Of a stretch of 64,000 nt of DNA, positions 18,102-29,878 are shown one piece after another. Numbering within the stretch: position 1 is the stretch's first letter; every line of letters starts with the position of its first letter. Made by a program: the position numbers and the translations under genes. The notes below the pieces were generated by a model that searched no databases, was not told the origin of the DNA, and worked only from the letters and a program-made list of their open reading frames with translations. Source of the DNA: Prevotella sp. (GTDB taxonomy: Bacteria; Bacteroidota; Bacteroidia; Bacteroidales; Bacteroidaceae). The stretch is taken from NCBI GenBank assembly GCA_017556145.1, contig JAFZCU010000114.1:36283-100282 (forward strand). The letters are read 5' to 3'.

Positions 18102-19400
18102 TTAAAGTTGTCGTTTATCAATAACACGTTTGGCCTTGCCTTCCGAACGCTCGATGCCCTTCGGTTCAACGAGCTTCACCTTGAAGCCCAGACCAATCAC
18201 ACTACGTAACTCGCCTTCGAGTTTCTTCTGCAGACCGACCATAGTGGCCATATCGTCGGTAAAGTATTCCTCTTTCACCTCAACCTTCAACTCAGAGGTG
18301 TCGGTATTGTTCACACGGTCGACTATGAGCAGGAAATGAGGCTCGTACTCAGGCAGTTTCAAGATAACATCTTCAATCTGGGACGGGAATACATTGACAC
18401 CACGGATGATGAGCATATCATCGCAACGGCCCAAAATACGGTCCATACGCACGAGCGTGCGCCCGCACGTACATTTTTCATAGTGTAAGGCCGTCAGATC
18501 GTGGGTACGATAGCGAAGCAATGGCATACCCTCCTTCGTCAGATGGGTGAAAGTCAATTCGCCAAAGGAGCCCTCAGGCAACGGTTCACCCGTATTCGGG
18601 TCAAGGATCTCAGGATAGAAGTAGTCTTCACTCAGGTGGGTACCATTCTGATACTCGCACTCATAGCCTACACCAGGACCGGCAATCTCACTTAAGCCAT
18701 AGATATCGTAGGCTTTGATGCCCAGCGATTCTTCCAGTTTCACGCGCATTTTCTCCGTCCAGGGCTCAGCACCAAAGACACCGATCTTCAGCTTGAACTC
18801 GTCACGCGCCCACTCACACTCCTTCATCGCCTCACCAAGGAACATGGCATACGACGGTGTGCAACAAAGGACCGTAGCACCGAAGTCGTGCATCAGCGTC
18901 ATCTGCTTCTGGGTATTACCCGATGACATCGGGATAACCGAAGCGCCAATGTTCGTGGCACCGTCGTGGGCACCAAGGCCACCGGTAAACAGTCCATAGC
19001 CGTAAGACACCTGGAAGATGTCATCCTTCGAACAACCATAGGCCGTAAAGGCACGGGAGATAGACTCCGTCCACATGGCAAGATCCTTACGGGTGTGCAA
19101 GACCACCACAGGCTTTCCTGTAGTTCCAGAAGAAGCGTGGATACGGACTATCTGCGACATGGGTACAGCGGCCAGGCCGAAGGGATAGTTGTCACGCAAG
19201 TCAAGTTTGTTGGTAAACGGGAGTTTCACGATATCGTCGATACTCTTAATATCACCAGGCTCCAATCCCATTTCCTGAAATTTCTTACGGTAGAAAGGAG
19301 TATTGTGGTAAACATACTCTGCCATTTTCACGAGCCGACGGCTCTGTATCTCGCGAAGCTGTTCGCGATCCATACATTCAATGTTTTGATTCCAAATCAT
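18102..19400 (-). CDS. paaK: Phenylacetate-CoA ligase (aryl-CoA ligase)
   Basis: 432 residues, the family length. Adenylate-forming enzyme: P-loop RIHASSGTTGKPVVV, YGLSEIAGPG (motif with the conserved Glu), RYRTHDLTAL and the C-terminal hinge GRCDDMLIIRGVNVFPSQIE. It activates phenylacetate or another aryl acid with ATP and CoA. In gut Bacteroidetes there is usually no ring-cleaving paa operon, and none is here, so the enzyme more likely works with aromatic 2-oxoacid fermentation products; the ACT gene downstream supports an amino-acid link. A -7 box TACCTTTG is at 19435-19442. Confidence 0.92.
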   Translation of the reverse strand: MIWNQNIECMDREQLREIQSRRLVKMAEYVYHNTPFYRKKFQEMGLEPGDIKSIDDIVKLPFTNKLDLRDNYPFGLAAVPMSQIVRIHASSGTTGKPVVVLHTRKDLAMWTESISRAFTAYGCSKDDIFQVSYGYGLFTGGLGAHDGATNIGASVIPMSSGNTQKQMTLMHDFGATVLCCTPSYAMFLGEAMKECEWARDEFKLKIGVFGAEPWTEKMRVKLEESLGIKAYDIYGLSEIAGPGVGYECEYQNGTHLSEDYFYPEILDPNTGEPLPEGSFGELTFTHLTKEGMPLLRYRTHDLTALHYEKCTCGRTLVRMDRILGRCDDMLIIRGVNVFPSQIEDVILKLPEYEPHFLLIVDRVNNTDTSELKVEVKEEYFTDDMATMVGLQKKLEGELRSVIGLGFKVKLVEPKGIERSEGKAKRVIDKRQL

Positions 19401-19434
19401 AAGTCTTTGTCTTTGGTTTTATGGGTTTGTGCCG

Positions 19435-19442
19435 CAAAGGTA
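19435..19442 (-). promoter_or_regulatory. -7 box of the paaK promoter
   Basis: TACCTTTG on the minus strand, 35 nt before ATG. No TTG is found at the usual distance, so strength is uncertain. Confidence 0.55.
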
Positions 19443-19532
19443 CGCATTTTTTTGGATATAGAAAGGATTTGGAGGTTAAAAGGAGTTAAAGACTGACACG
19501 AAAGTAGGTCATAACAAAATGATGCTTACAAA

Positions 19533-19564
19533 AAAGAGAGAATTTCTTTCGAAACTCTCTCTTT
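19533..19564 (-). terminator. Terminator of tRNA-Val
   Basis: On the minus strand AAAGAGAG pairs with CTCTCTTT around a ~16-nt loop region and ends in TTTTTTG, starting directly after the tRNA. Confidence 0.75.
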
Positions 19565-19565
19565 G

Positions 19566-19640
19566 TGGGCGTTGACGGATTCGAACCGCCGACCCTCTGC
19601 TTGTAAGGCAGATGCTCTAAACCAGCTGAGCTAAACGCCC
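19566..19640 (-). tRNA. tRNA-Val (anticodon TAC)
   Basis: 75 nt including discriminator A. Acceptor stem GGGCGTT/AACGCCC, D arm with AGCTGG, anticodon stem-loop TCTGC-CTTACAA-GCAGA giving anticodon TAC (reads GTA), and T-loop TTCGAAT. CCA is not encoded. A -7 promoter box lies 19 nt upstream and a hairpin terminator follows. Confidence 0.97.
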
Positions 19641-19658
19641 TTTTTTGTTTTGCGGGTG

Positions 19659-19706
19659 CAAAGGTACAAAGAAAAAGTGAATAGTGAATAGTGAATAATG
19701 AAAAGT
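19659..19706 (-). promoter_or_regulatory. tRNA-Val promoter with (GTGAATA)3 array
   Basis: -7 box TACCTTTG (minus strand, 19659-19666). After exactly 10 bp (19667-19676) come three tandem GTGAATA units on the plus strand (19677-19697), then ATGAAAAGTT. There is no TTG at the -33 position; the array occupies it. The same arrangement precedes guaB and tig. Confidence 0.7.
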
Positions 19707-19725
19707 TGTTGAAAATTGACATCTT

Positions 19726-21564
19726 TTAACGTTTTGCATCAAACAACCCTTCAATCTCCGCTTGCGGGAGGATTACTAAGATAGGTTTCCCGTCGGGCGT
19801 ATAGTTCACATTAGAACACGTGAAAAGACTGTTCACGATATTCTCCATTTCCTCATTCGACAAGACCTGTCCGTAGGGGATGGCTGCGGCACGCGCTAAC
19901 GACAGATGCAACGATTGCGACACCGACAAATCAACAGCTTGCGTTGCTGCCCCGCCCATAACATCATGTTCTGCCACATCCGCGATAATCTGCTGAATGA
20001 GTGTTATCGGCTCTATCCCCTCAAGACTGGCAGGAATACCATTCACAGCAAAGGTGCCTCCACCCAAAGGACTAAGATCGAATCCAAGACTGTACAACTC
20101 CGAAAGGATCTGCTCCATGATGATGGTATTTGAGGGTGACAACTGTATGGTTTCCGGGAATAGCAGACGCTGCGAAGAAGCCCCGCCTTCTGCAGATGCT
20201 GATGTATAGCGTTCAAAGAGGATACGGACATCGGCACGATGCTGGTCAATAACCATCAGGCCAGACTTGACAGCCGTCATGATATATTGGCCCTTATATT
20301 GGTAATGCACAGGCGACTTGTCGGACAAGACACCAAAAAGTGGTGTTTCGGATGTTTCCACCTGACTATCTGGTTTAGCTGGTGTTTCCGGTACAAGCCC
20401 CTCATAAAGCGACTCCCAAGACGTAGGCGCACGATGCGAGGTGGCAGGCGTATGATCAAAGGGGTTATATGAAGGATTATACTTTACTTTTGGTGCCTGA
20501 ATGTTATCACGTAAAGGGTCAAAGACCGGAATATCAGGCTTGTCAACTGTATCAAAATCGATAGAAGGGACTCCACAGAACTTCCCGATAGCATCGCGGA
20601 CAACAGCCACTAATAATTGCCAAATAGCCTGTTCGTTCTCAAATTTAATCTCCGTCTTCGTAGGATGGATATTCACATCGATATCCGAGGGATTAATTTC
20701 AAAATAGAGAAAATACGGTGGCTGCATACCCTCTGGAATCAAACGCTCATAGGCGGTCATCACAGCTTTGTGGAAATAGGGATGTTTCATATAACGACCA
20801 TTGACGAAGAAATAGTCGTTGCCACCTTTCTTACGGGCTGCCTCAGGCTTAGAAACAAAACCCGTCACGCGACACATCACCGTATCTGCTTCCACTGGCA
20901 GCAAATCCTGTCCATACTGCTTGCCAAACACATCGGTGATACGCTGGCGCAGACTGCCAGGTTTCAGATTCAGCAATTCAGCCCCATTATGATGGAAAGT
21001 AAAATGGATTTCCGGATACACCAGCGCAATGCGTTCGTAAGCCATTAGAATATTGTTCAATTCTGTGGCATTCGATTTGAGGAACTTCCTACGGGCAGGC
21101 ACATTGAAGAAAAGGTTCTCCACACGAAAATTACAACCCACAGGACAAGCGACTGGCTGTTGGTCAATAATCTTTGAGCCTGCGATGGAAAGGAGGGTTC
21201 CTATCTCGTCATTTGCCATACGCGTCTGCAACTCTACCTGGGCCACTGCGGCAATGGATGCCAACGCCTCTCCCCTGAACCCCATCGTATGGAGAGCAAA
21301 GAGATCATCAGCTTGTCTGATCTTCGACGTTGCATGCCGTTCAAAGGCCAGACGGGCATCCGTCGATGACATACCACACCCATCGTCAATCACCTGGATG
21401 GAGGTACGTCCGGCATCAACAACTATCACATTTATAGTATGGGCACCTGCATCGACAGCATTCTCCACCAACTCTTTGATGACGGAGGCAGGACGCTGTA
21501 TCACCTCACCAGCAGCAATCTGGTTAGCTACGCTGTCAGGAAGAAGATGGATAATATCGCTCAT
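19726..21564 (-). CDS. mutL: DNA mismatch repair protein MutL, endonuclease motifs degenerate
   Basis: 612 residues. The GHKL ATPase domain is intact: [31 protein letters not shown] (61-65), ERHATSKI and GFRGEAL (95-101). MutL couples MutS recognition to strand incision. The C-terminal domain keeps the fold, but the metal-binding endonuclease motif DQHA(x2)E(x4)E reads [12 protein letters not shown] at residues 440-451, so the first Glu is Val. ACR-type and CPHGRP motifs are replaced by LARAAAI and TPDGKP. The ATG start overlaps the stop of the OstA-like gene by 4 bp (ATGA). It is the last gene of the guaB operon and is followed by the tRNA-Val promoter. Confidence 0.96.
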   Translation of the reverse strand: MSDIIHLLPDSVANQIAAGEVIQRPASVIKELVENAVDAGAHTINVIVVDAGRTSIQVIDDGCGMSSTDARLAFERHATSKIRQADDLFALHTMGFRGEALASIAAVAQVELQTRMANDEIGTLLSIAGSKIIDQQPVACPVGCNFRVENLFFNVPARRKFLKSNATELNNILMAYERIALVYPEIHFTFHHNGAELLNLKPGSLRQRITDVFGKQYGQDLLPVEADTVMCRVTGFVSKPEAARKKGGNDYFFVNGRYMKHPYFHKAVMTAYERLIPEGMQPPYFLYFEINPSDIDVNIHPTKTEIKFENEQAIWQLLVAVVRDAIGKFCGVPSIDFDTVDKPDIPVFDPLRDNIQAPKVKYNPSYNPFDHTPATSHRAPTSWESLYEGLVPETPAKPDSQVETSETPLFGVLSDKSPVHYQYKGQYIMTAVKSGLMVIDQHRADVRILFERYTSASAEGGASSQRLLFPETIQLSPSNTIIMEQILSELYSLGFDLSPLGGGTFAVNGIPASLEGIEPITLIQQIIADVAEHDVMGGAATQAVDLSVSQSLHLSLARAAAIPYGQVLSNEEMENIVNSLFTCSNVNYTPDGKPILVILPQAEIEGLFDAKR

Positions 21565-23159
21565 ATCTTTTTCTTGGGACGCCAGACGAATATATCATAA
21601 CGGTTCAGAGGACGGATATCATCATACCAGGCAAAACCCGACAAACGTTTCTTTTCGGCAGGAATCTGGTTGGGCGGATACATAGTACCCGAGGTCTTCG
21701 GAGTCCAGACACGTTCCAACTTCCGATCCTTCAGGAACATCCGCATCTCTGTAGTTTCCTGATAGTTATAGATAATCGCCACTGAGTCGCCCTCCTCGAA
21801 ATAATAGCCAATCAACACGTTATCCTTGGCCTGTGTCTCATGGATCTTTCCGTCAATAAAATAGGCAAACATCTCCTTCGACGACACCTGATTATAAAGA
21901 GTAGTGTCGCTCTTCAACTGCTGGATGGAGAAGGCATTGCCAATAACGTGGGCACGGTTGATGAGCGAATCTTTCATAAACACATCAATCTGGTCGCCTA
22001 AAAGCTGCTGATTGTAGTTCCAGACGATTGGATCGAAAAACATCGTCATACAGGAGTCAAGGGAATTATAGACCAGTGAGTCACAGATGGCCTGAACATC
22101 TGTACGATAGGCCCGAACATGATGATAAGCGTAGATTTTGCGATAGACAGAGTCGGTCTCAATATTATAGGTGATGACCTTCAGGGTATCGGCATGCATA
22201 AAGAGAGAGTCACCCTGAGAATAGTCGATAGCCACAGCAGAGTCCGTACACAACGCATAACCGGTATTTTCCCAGTATTCGCCATAGTTGCCTGTCATCT
22301 TGTTCTTGTTCACAGAGTCAACGTAGATGACATCCCGGAAAGCCTGGCTGAAACCCAACTTACTATCGTAATAAACACTGTCTCCCACCATTGATTTGCC
22401 CTGATTGTGGAGCACAGAACGGTTCATGAGCGTGGCTTGGTCCTTCTTTGTGTCATAATAGCCTTGTTCAGAATATATTTGGCTGTTGCCAGACGTGATA
22501 TTCGAAGGGCCAACGATATGGGCAATAGAACGAGCATTGTCGTAATAAAGGGTATCGGTAGTGAGATAGAACTTAGGACTCTTCATCTTCACGTCGAAGT
22601 TAAACACCGACATCTTGCTTTTCGTATTATACTCTCCCCAGTCGGAAGTCAGCGTGGTCTGCCCGTCCACCATCTTACCACCCTCAAAGAAATAGGCATT
22701 GTCATACAGACGGTCAAAATCGAGGGAGTCGGTATAAAGTGTGGTCTTGCGGTTCTTGAGCACTACATTATAACGGGCTCTCGCCATCTGCTCATTGCCG
22801 TCATAATAGGCATAATCGGAAGTCAGCGAGAGGGTGTCACCTTGATACATCTTCACATGACCGAAGGCTTCAAACGAATTGCTGGCTTCATAGAAATAGG
22901 CACTATCACAATAAAGACGGGCACCGACGTGCGTGAAATGTACCTTACCGTTGAGAATCGTCGCATCGGGATTCTTGTATTGGTCAAAGTGGAGCACATC
23001 AGCATGCACAAGGTAGACGCGTTTATCCTGGATTTTACGGGTAGTCCTCGACCGTTTCTTGCGCTGCTGCTTCTGGGCATAGAGTGATGGACTGGCGAAA
23101 TACGCCAACACACAAAACACGCCTATGACCCAGAAAAACTTATTTGAACCAGCCCTCAT
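21561..23159 (-). CDS. OstA-like protein, LPS transport (LptA/LptD N-domain type)
   Basis: 532 residues from ATG 23159 ([21 protein letters not shown], a signal anchor or signal peptide, then a basic [14 protein letters not shown] stretch). The body is a long series of OstA beta-jellyroll strands: [56 protein letters not shown], and many YYD/DSLDFD repeats. This is the Bacteroidetes OstA-like family, considered the periplasmic LPS bridge. It overlaps the SurA-like gene upstream by 20 bp and mutL downstream by 4 bp, so translation is tightly coupled. Its length, several times that of LptA, suggests a longer beta-bridge. Confidence 0.88.
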   Translation of the reverse strand: MRAGSNKFFWVIGVFCVLAYFASPSLYAQKQQRKKRSRTTRKIQDKRVYLVHADVLHFDQYKNPDATILNGKVHFTHVGARLYCDSAYFYEASNSFEAFGHVKMYQGDTLSLTSDYAYYDGNEQMARARYNVVLKNRKTTLYTDSLDFDRLYDNAYFFEGGKMVDGQTTLTSDWGEYNTKSKMSVFNFDVKMKSPKFYLTTDTLYYDNARSIAHIVGPSNITSGNSQIYSEQGYYDTKKDQATLMNRSVLHNQGKSMVGDSVYYDSKLGFSQAFRDVIYVDSVNKNKMTGNYGEYWENTGYALCTDSAVAIDYSQGDSLFMHADTLKVITYNIETDSVYRKIYAYHHVRAYRTDVQAICDSLVYNSLDSCMTMFFDPIVWNYNQQLLGDQIDVFMKDSLINRAHVIGNAFSIQQLKSDTTLYNQVSSKEMFAYFIDGKIHETQAKDNVLIGYYFEEGDSVAIIYNYQETTEMRMFLKDRKLERVWTPKTSGTMYPPNQIPAEKKRLSGFAWYDDIRPLNRYDIFVWRPKKKI

Positions 23160-24564
23160 ACTCAAATTTACAATCACGGTAGTTGTCATTCAGACGGGTA
23201 TAGACCGACTTGATCTTATCGACAACCCACTGATGGATTCGCTCCTCATTGCGCTTGGCAAGTACCACATCCTTCATCACCTGGAAGTCCTCTGTGATAG
23301 AAGCCTTATGACCCTCCACACGATTCTTCAGCTTAACAATAGCACAAACAGTCTTACCACGCTGATTAATCATCTGAAAAGCACGCGATATCTGTCCTAC
23401 CTGCATGGTATCGACCACCTTGGCAACTTCCTGAGGCAAATCCTGCATCTGGAATTTTGAAGAGATACGGCCTGTCTGCATATTGGTATTCGACATCAAG
23501 CCCTTGTTATTACGGGTATCCTTATCGTCCGACAGCAGACTGGCGGCCTCCTCAAAAGAAAACTTATCTTCACGAATATCAATAGCAATAGAGTCCAAAC
23601 GGCTGATAGCCTTTTCAATAGCCTCGTCAGAAACCACGGGTTTTTTCAGGATATGACGCACATTAACCTTATCACCACGCTTCTCCACAAGCTGGATAAT
23701 ATGGAAACCGAACTCTGATTCTACAATCTTCGAGATCTTCTTCGGATCAGTCAGGTTGAAGGCTACTGCTGCAAAAGCAGGATCGAGGGTAGCACGACCC
23801 ATCAATCCCAGTTCACCACCCTGACGGGCAGAACCCGGATCCTCGGAATATAGTCTGGCGAGGGCCTGGAAGGAAGTCTCTCCCTTAGTCACACGCTCTG
23901 TATAGTCCCGCAACTCATCCTTCACACGGTTAATCTCCTCGGGGTCGATACGGGGAGTCATCGTCACAATCTGCACCTCCACCTCCGTAGGTACATACGG
24001 CAAACTATCCTGAGGCATACTGCTAAAATAACGACGCACATCAGCGGGTGTCACAGAGATATCCTCCACCAACTTACGCTTCATCTTCTGGATTTTCTGA
24101 CGGTCACGGAACTCCTGACGCATCTCCTGACGCATCTGGGCAATCGACTGGTGCTTATATTCCTCCAAACGTTCACGGGATCCATCGACCATTTCCAACC
24201 AGTAACTAATCTGCTGCTCAACATCCTGAGCCACATCAGCCTCAGTCACTTCGATACTGTCGATATCAGCCTGATGGAGAAAAAGCTTATTTACGGCAAT
24301 CTGCTCAGGAATCGTACAGTCAGGATCCCCACTCCACTTTACACCTTCCATCGCAGCCTGCATACGCATAGCCTCCACGTCAGACTTCAACACAGCCTCG
24401 TCGCCAATCACCCAGATTACCTCATCAATCACCGACTGAGCAGGAACCATCTGAAGAGAGTCGGAGGGAGTTGTCGGAATACTTAGAGAAATAGGAAAAG
24501 ACGCAATACCCACAAAGGGCATGGCCAGAAAGAAAATGAATATAAGATTTCTTGTTGTCTTCAT
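23140..24564 (-). CDS. SurA-like periplasmic peptidyl-prolyl isomerase
   Basis: 474 residues. Signal peptide MKTTRNLIFIFFLAMPFVGIAS; a SurA N-terminal domain (VIDEVIWVIGDEAVLKSDVEAMRMQ), then two parvulin domains (EVQIVTMTPRI, LARLYSEDPGSARQGGELGLMGR, and later NVRHILKKPVVSDEAIEKA). It is expected to chaperone outer-membrane beta-barrel proteins in the periplasm. The start overlaps the stop of the upstream PPIase gene by 1 bp (24564) and its end overlaps the OstA-like gene by 20 bp. An outer-membrane assembly operon is clear from these neighbours. Confidence 0.92.
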   Translation of the reverse strand: MKTTRNLIFIFFLAMPFVGIASFPISLSIPTTPSDSLQMVPAQSVIDEVIWVIGDEAVLKSDVEAMRMQAAMEGVKWSGDPDCTIPEQIAVNKLFLHQADIDSIEVTEADVAQDVEQQISYWLEMVDGSRERLEEYKHQSIAQMRQEMRQEFRDRQKIQKMKRKLVEDISVTPADVRRYFSSMPQDSLPYVPTEVEVQIVTMTPRIDPEEINRVKDELRDYTERVTKGETSFQALARLYSEDPGSARQGGELGLMGRATLDPAFAAVAFNLTDPKKISKIVESEFGFHIIQLVEKRGDKVNVRHILKKPVVSDEAIEKAISRLDSIAIDIREDKFSFEEAASLLSDDKDTRNNKGLMSNTNMQTGRISSKFQMQDLPQEVAKVVDTMQVGQISRAFQMINQRGKTVCAIVKLKNRVEGHKASITEDFQVMKDVVLAKRNEERIHQWVVDKIKSVYTRLNDNYRDCKFEYEGWFK

Positions 24565-26009
24565 TAATGTTTATTTACTGTTTTCAACACATCCTTATTC
24601 ACTGAGAAAGCATACTTCCTCCGAAGGTCATAGACCCAGGCTTTCTCCAACATGTCCTGATAGTCAGACACCACTTGTCCCCGAACATCAGTATAATTCT
24701 CCGGACGCTTCAACTTCTTGCCATATACAGCAGAAATGGGATAGTCCTTCAACACGGCAGTCTGTTTTTCCTTTGCTCCTTTCTTAGGTGTCGTCTTAAA
24801 GACTTCCGTATCAACGAGGGCATTATCCCCCGGCTTGAAGATACCGATCTCCACACGGATACGCACTACAGAGTCGGGATTAAACGTAGAGCGCAACTTA
24901 TCAGCCCATTGATCGAAGGGTAGTTTCTTCACACACTTCTTTACAGCCTTGATATCGGCCTTATCCTTCACATGATATGCAATACCCTTATAATGGGGCT
25001 CCGACCAAGCATAGTCCTTCTGATGGTCCTTGAAATAAGCCTGCAATCCAGCCTCATCCGAACTACCTTTATCCCAAACTACCTGCTTGCTGATTTCATA
25101 GAGCAACAGACCGTCATGGTATTCTTTCATAAGGTATTTCATCTCAGGATCAACAGCCGCCAACGAGTCAGCGCGAAGATCCATCACTTTCTCTGATGTG
25201 AGCGCGCCGGAAGAGGCATCCACCTCACTCTTGATACGCTGTTTGGCAATATGATCACGGATACCCTGCTGTTCGATATTCTTCACAATTTGCGCCTTCA
25301 AAGAGTCAAAGGGCTCCAGTTGTTTCCGATCCTTCATCAGAATCACGTGCCAACCAACGGGCGACAGCACGGGCTGACTCATCTCATCTTTCTGTAAAGC
25401 ATAGGCGGCATCCTCAAACTCCTTAATGGACTGATTTGGACCAATCCAATAGGGCAGTTGGCCACCATTTATGGCCGTCTGCTTATCATCAGACACCTTC
25501 TTTGCCAGTTCGGCAAAATCTGCTCCACCCCGGAGGGCTTTGTACACTGAGTCAATACGTTGCTTGGCTTTGTCTTGCTCCGCCTGTGTGGCCTTCGTCG
25601 AGACTCTAATCAGAATATGGGCAGGCAGTATCAGACCACGCGTTCCTATCTGCTCCTTCGCACGGTCATAGACTTTCTTAGCCTCCACCAGCACATCGGC
25701 ATCAGTCGCCATCGTCGGCCGTACCTGCTGGTCACGATACATGGTATACTCTTGCTTAAACGACGACAGCGTGTCATAATGGGCATCAAGGGCGGCAGCC
25801 ACCTTCAGCTTATAGTTGATAAACAGGTCTACATACTCATCCACCGTTTTTTTATCAATCACATCGGTACCGTTGTTCTTGTTATAGGAGTACTCAAACT
25901 CAGAACGGGGGACAGGAACGCCGTTTATCGTCATGATTACAGGATCAGAAGCCTGTGAAAAAGCCATTATGCTCGATACGAGCGCCAGAAATAAAACGAT
26001 TTTTCTCAT
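24564..26009 (-). CDS. Periplasmic peptidyl-prolyl isomerase (parvulin type)
   Basis: 481 residues from ATG 26009 (MRKIVLFLALVSSIMAFSQA, signal peptide); upstream in-frame codons give a non-conserved extension into guaB. After DPVIMTINGVPVPRSEFEYSYNKN comes a SurA-like helical domain, then parvulin domain PAHILIRVSTKATQAEQDKAKQR with LAKKVSDDKQTAINGGQLPYW and GPNQSIKEFEDAAYALQ. The C-terminal ~200 residues, including YAWSEPHYKGIAYHVKD, look like a divergent second unit. The likely role is folding of outer-membrane or secreted proteins. 13 nt downstream of guaB and 1 bp overlapping the next PPIase gene. Confidence 0.9.
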   Translation of the reverse strand: MRKIVLFLALVSSIMAFSQASDPVIMTINGVPVPRSEFEYSYNKNNGTDVIDKKTVDEYVDLFINYKLKVAAALDAHYDTLSSFKQEYTMYRDQQVRPTMATDADVLVEAKKVYDRAKEQIGTRGLILPAHILIRVSTKATQAEQDKAKQRIDSVYKALRGGADFAELAKKVSDDKQTAINGGQLPYWIGPNQSIKEFEDAAYALQKDEMSQPVLSPVGWHVILMKDRKQLEPFDSLKAQIVKNIEQQGIRDHIAKQRIKSEVDASSGALTSEKVMDLRADSLAAVDPEMKYLMKEYHDGLLLYEISKQVVWDKGSSDEAGLQAYFKDHQKDYAWSEPHYKGIAYHVKDKADIKAVKKCVKKLPFDQWADKLRSTFNPDSVVRIRVEIGIFKPGDNALVDTEVFKTTPKKGAKEKQTAVLKDYPISAVYGKKLKRPENYTDVRGQVVSDYQDMLEKAWVYDLRRKYAFSVNKDVLKTVNKH

Positions 26010-26022
26010 ATAATCAGGAATA

Positions 26023-27590
<1,568 letters not shown>

Positions 27591-27646
27591 ACGATACCTT
27601 GTTATTTTTTAACTCTTTCAGCCTTACTATTCACCATCCACTATTC

Positions 27647-29830
27647 TTAGTTGGCCATTTCTGATAGGAACTTGATTCGGACTAGGCGTATCTCATCCTC
27701 CGAATAGTCGCCACCCAACTCATCCTGAGCTATGCTCAGACGATCCGTATCCGACTCTGCAAAATAGTCGTAGATATCATCAATATGATCCTCGTCCATC
27801 ACCTCATCAAGGAAATAGTCGATATTCAATTTAGTACCGCTATAGACAATCGCCTCTATCTCCGATAACAATTCATCGAAGTCGATGCCCTGGGCATTAG
27901 CAATGTCGTCGAGAGCTATCTGACGGTCGATGCTTTGGATAATCTTCACCTTCAGCATAGATTTCTTTGCCACGGTGCGCACACGCAAATCTGCCTGACG
28001 CTCAATCTCATTCTCATCGCAGTATTTTTTGATGAGATCCACGAACTCCTTTGCATAGGGTTGCTTCACCTTTCCCTCTCCCACGCCCTGAATATTTTTA
28101 AGCTCCTCGAGCGTTACGGGATAGTCAGTAGCCATCTGATCGATGCTCACATCCTGAAAAATCACATATGGCGGACGTTCCATCCGTTTCGACACCTTCT
28201 TACGCAGGTCACGCAGCATCGCGGCTAATGTTGGGTCAAGGGCACCAGCTGTTCCTTCGCGCTCACCACCACTATCGATCTCATCGCTGAACTCAGCATC
28301 TTTTACTATCATAAAGGACTGCGGTGCCTTGAGGAACTTCTTGCCGGCAGCTGTAATTTTCAACAGGCCATAGTTCTCCACTTCCTTCTTCAGATAGCCC
28401 ATGAGCAGAGCCTGACGAATGACCGGGTTCCAAATTTTCGGATCCTCATCCTCGCCAATACCGAATTCATCAAACTCATGGTGTTTGTGTGCGATAATCT
28501 CCTCGGTTTCCTTGCCAATAATGAAGTCTATCACATAGTCAGAGCGGAAATTCTCCTTGATGCGCTGAATCACTTGCAACACCGTCACCAGTTGATTCAT
28601 AGCCTCGATCTTCGTCTTCGGATGTAGGCAGTTGTCGCAGTTGCCGCAGTTCTCACGGTCATAGGTTTCACCAAAATAATGCAATAACATCTTCCTTCGG
28701 CAGACGCTCGTTTCAGCGTATGCCGCTGTCTCCACAAGCAACTGTCGCCCGATGTCCTGTTCAGCCACAGGCTTGCCCTCCATGAATTTTTCCAGTTTAT
28801 CGAGATCCTTGCTTGAATAGAAAGCAAGGCAAATACCCTCTCCGCCATCTCGACCAGCACGGCCAGTTTCCTGATAATAGCCTTCGAGCGACTTTGGTAT
28901 GTCGTAGTGGATAACGAAGCGCACATCGGGTTTGTCGATACCCATGCCAAAGGCAATGGTGGCCACGATTACATCGATATTCTCCATTAGGAAGTCATCC
29001 TGCGTCTGAGTTCGTGTGGGAGAATCGAGTCCTGCATGGTAGGCCGCCGCCTTAATGTCGTTGGCCCTGAGAATGGCCGCCAGTTCCTCCACCTTTTTGC
29101 GTGACAGACAATATATGATACCACTCTTGCCAGGATGCTGCTTGATAAAGCGAATGATGTCCTTATCCACATCCTTCGTCTTCGAGCGCACTTCATAATA
29201 GAGGTTCGGACGGTTAAACGAGCTCTTAAACTCCTTGGCGTCCATGATACCTAAATTTTTCTTGATATCCGAACGCACCTTGTCAGTAGCCGTCGCTGTC
29301 AACGCGATGATTGGTGCCAAACCGATCTCATTCACAATTGGACGGATGCGACGATATTCCGGACGAAAGTCATGACCCCACTCAGAAATACAGTGGGCCT
29401 CGTCGATAGCATAGAATGAGATCTTTACCGATTTAAGGAACTCCACATTCTCATCCTTCGTCAGCGATTCGGGTGCAACATATAGCAATTTGGTGATGCC
29501 TGCCTGAATATCTGATTTCACCTGATCAATAGCCGCCTTGTTCAGCGACGAATTCAGGTAATGAGCTGTACCCTCATGCTCGCTCAACTGTGAGATGAAA
29601 TCCACTTGGTTCTTCATCAGGGCAATCAGTGGCGATATCACGATGGCTACACCGTCCATCAGCAGCGAGGGTAACTGATAGCAGAGTGACTTGCCGCCGC
29701 CCGTTGGCATCAGCACAAAGGTGTCCTTACCTTCCAGCAGATTCTGGATGATTTTCTCCTGGTCACCTTTGAACTTGTCAAAGCCGAAATACTTCTTCAG
29801 TGCTTCATGCAGATTGGCTCTTTTCGTCAT
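27647..29830 (-). CDS. recQ: ATP-dependent DNA helicase RecQ
   Basis: 727 residues. Walker A MPTGGGKSLCYQLP at 41-54, the DEAH box in YAIDEAHCISEWGHDFRPEY, and helicase C motifs (IIYCLSRKKVEELA, QETGRAGRDG). A zinc-binding segment follows (CRRKMLLHYFGE, CGNCDNC), then the RQC winged helix and an HRDC domain (DLRKKVSKRMERPPYVIF). After HRDC comes an additional ~110-residue acidic helical tail, usual in Bacteroidetes RecQ. 3'-5' helicase for recombination and fork repair. It lies 48 nt after clpX on the same strand and is probably the last gene of the clpP-clpX unit. Confidence 0.96.
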   Translation of the reverse strand: MTKRANLHEALKKYFGFDKFKGDQEKIIQNLLEGKDTFVLMPTGGGKSLCYQLPSLLMDGVAIVISPLIALMKNQVDFISQLSEHEGTAHYLNSSLNKAAIDQVKSDIQAGITKLLYVAPESLTKDENVEFLKSVKISFYAIDEAHCISEWGHDFRPEYRRIRPIVNEIGLAPIIALTATATDKVRSDIKKNLGIMDAKEFKSSFNRPNLYYEVRSKTKDVDKDIIRFIKQHPGKSGIIYCLSRKKVEELAAILRANDIKAAAYHAGLDSPTRTQTQDDFLMENIDVIVATIAFGMGIDKPDVRFVIHYDIPKSLEGYYQETGRAGRDGGEGICLAFYSSKDLDKLEKFMEGKPVAEQDIGRQLLVETAAYAETSVCRRKMLLHYFGETYDRENCGNCDNCLHPKTKIEAMNQLVTVLQVIQRIKENFRSDYVIDFIIGKETEEIIAHKHHEFDEFGIGEDEDPKIWNPVIRQALLMGYLKKEVENYGLLKITAAGKKFLKAPQSFMIVKDAEFSDEIDSGGEREGTAGALDPTLAAMLRDLRKKVSKRMERPPYVIFQDVSIDQMATDYPVTLEELKNIQGVGEGKVKQPYAKEFVDLIKKYCDENEIERQADLRVRTVAKKSMLKVKIIQSIDRQIALDDIANAQGIDFDELLSEIEAIVYSGTKLNIDYFLDEVMDEDHIDDIYDYFAESDTDRLSIAQDELGGDYSEDEIRLVRIKFLSEMAN

Positions 29831-29878
29831 ACCACTTTTCCTTCTTTCGTTAATGTTATAGGCTGTAGATTCTGTTAT

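Noticed and set aside
19486-19722. Small minus-strand frame spanning tRNA-Val and the GTGAATA array
   Set aside because: It runs through a complete tRNA gene; its [10 protein letters not shown] start is just the translated repeat.
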